Assembly: GCF_000577615.1 (NCBI RefSeq)
Contig: NZ_CBXX010000013.1
Location: forward strand, 62,001-126,000
Length of the DNA stretch: 64,000 nucleotides
Direction of reading: 5' to 3'
Origin: Herbaspirillum sp. RV1423
GTDB lineage: Bacteria > Pseudomonadota > Gammaproteobacteria > Burkholderiales > Burkholderiaceae_D
Shown here piece by piece: positions 63,755 through 64,000 of this stretch (positions are counted from its first letter, which is position 1; each line of letters starts with the position of its first letter). The notes below the pieces were generated by a model. That model saw nothing but the letters and a program-made list of their open reading frames with translations, was not told where the DNA came from and searched no databases. The translations under genes were made by a program, and so were the position numbers.

Positions 63755-64000
63755 ATGGAAAGCCTGACTGTGAAGACTGCCCCCGACGACCGTTCCGACC
63801 TGCCTGACGTGCTTGCGCAAGAAGCACGGGCCTGGTTGCGCCGTCTTACTTCGGGCGATGTCACCGAGTGGGACGCGCAGGCTTTCAAGCGCTGGAAGCA
63901 GAGCAACCCGGCGCATCAACAAGCTTTCAACGACGCCAAACGTCAATGGAAAGCCATGGGGCCGGCCATCGGCAAGCTGCTGCAGAGCAACCGCGATGCA
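63755..64000 (+). CDS. FecR-like regulator protein 2 (3' truncated by window end)
   Basis: 82 residues are visible from ATG 63755, then the window ends. They form the DUF4880 N-terminal domain: EARAWLRRLTSGDVTEWDAQAFKRWKQSNPAHQQAF, followed by the start of the region before the membrane span. It resembles the FecR-like protein at 48720 (the same WLR-LxSGDV and FKRW pattern). It starts 86 bp after the sigma gene. The FecR domain and what lies after it, perhaps another exoprotein or a TpsB pore, are outside the window. Confidence 0.85.
   Translation, partial: MESLTVKTAPDDRSDLPDVLAQEARAWLRRLTSGDVTEWDAQAFKRWKQSNPAHQQAFNDAKRQWKAMGPAIGKLLQSNRDA

Overview
The window is chromosomal DNA of a betaproteobacterium, most likely family Oxalobacteraceae (Herbaspirillum/Collimonas-like). 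The main evidence is gene order: rodZ-ispG-hisS-yfgM-bamB-der-hfq-hflX-hflK-hflC-hisZ-purA is the standard betaproteobacterial arrangement, and cysS, an alkylbase glycosylase, accA and tilS follow each other as in Burkholderiales. The protein sequences and the high-GC codon use fit this. The genus is inferred, not proven.

Layout. 1-13900: housekeeping block on the + strand (cell shape, isoprenoids, histidyl-tRNA, outer-membrane assembly, ribosome biogenesis, RNA chaperone, membrane protease regulators, histidine and purine synthesis), closed by a strong terminator. 13938-17189: a PRISE-like reductase and an MFS exporter on the - strand, divergent from a LysR regulator. 17320-25358: a bacterial alpha-2-macroglobulin overlapping pbpC (PBP1C). 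25393-27237: two nearly identical 288-289 bp cassettes, each holding a tRNA-Leu(CAG), terminators and a 21-nt piece of the tRNA 3' end; they flank an EamA permease with a histidine-rich tail. 27486-31640: rnr, rlmB, cysE. 31682-36164: - strand genes lpxH, two cyclophilins, an L,D-transpeptidase and a TPR protein, the last two apparently sharing a C-terminal NTF2-like domain. 36373-41039: cysS, glycosylase, accA, tilS. 41161-43961: small accessory genes, including an unflagged 51-residue DUF3096 gene. 44081-47010: FtsX-type permease and truncated haemoglobin.

47280-64000 is the accessory region of most interest. A cassette of a stand-alone STN-domain protein, a FecI-like ECF sigma factor and a FecR-like anti-sigma factor precedes a giant (4070 residue) filamentous-haemagglutinin exoprotein of the DUF3739 type. 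A second, paralogous STN-sigma-FecR cassette begins right after it and runs off the window. Both cassettes are preceded by what looks like a Pho box with exactly 10 nt to a -10 hexamer, so phosphate starvation may feed into a cell-surface signalling circuit that has no TonB-dependent receptor nearby and whose probable output is the exoprotein.

Functions are assigned from recognised motifs, length and gene order by eye; no database search was run.
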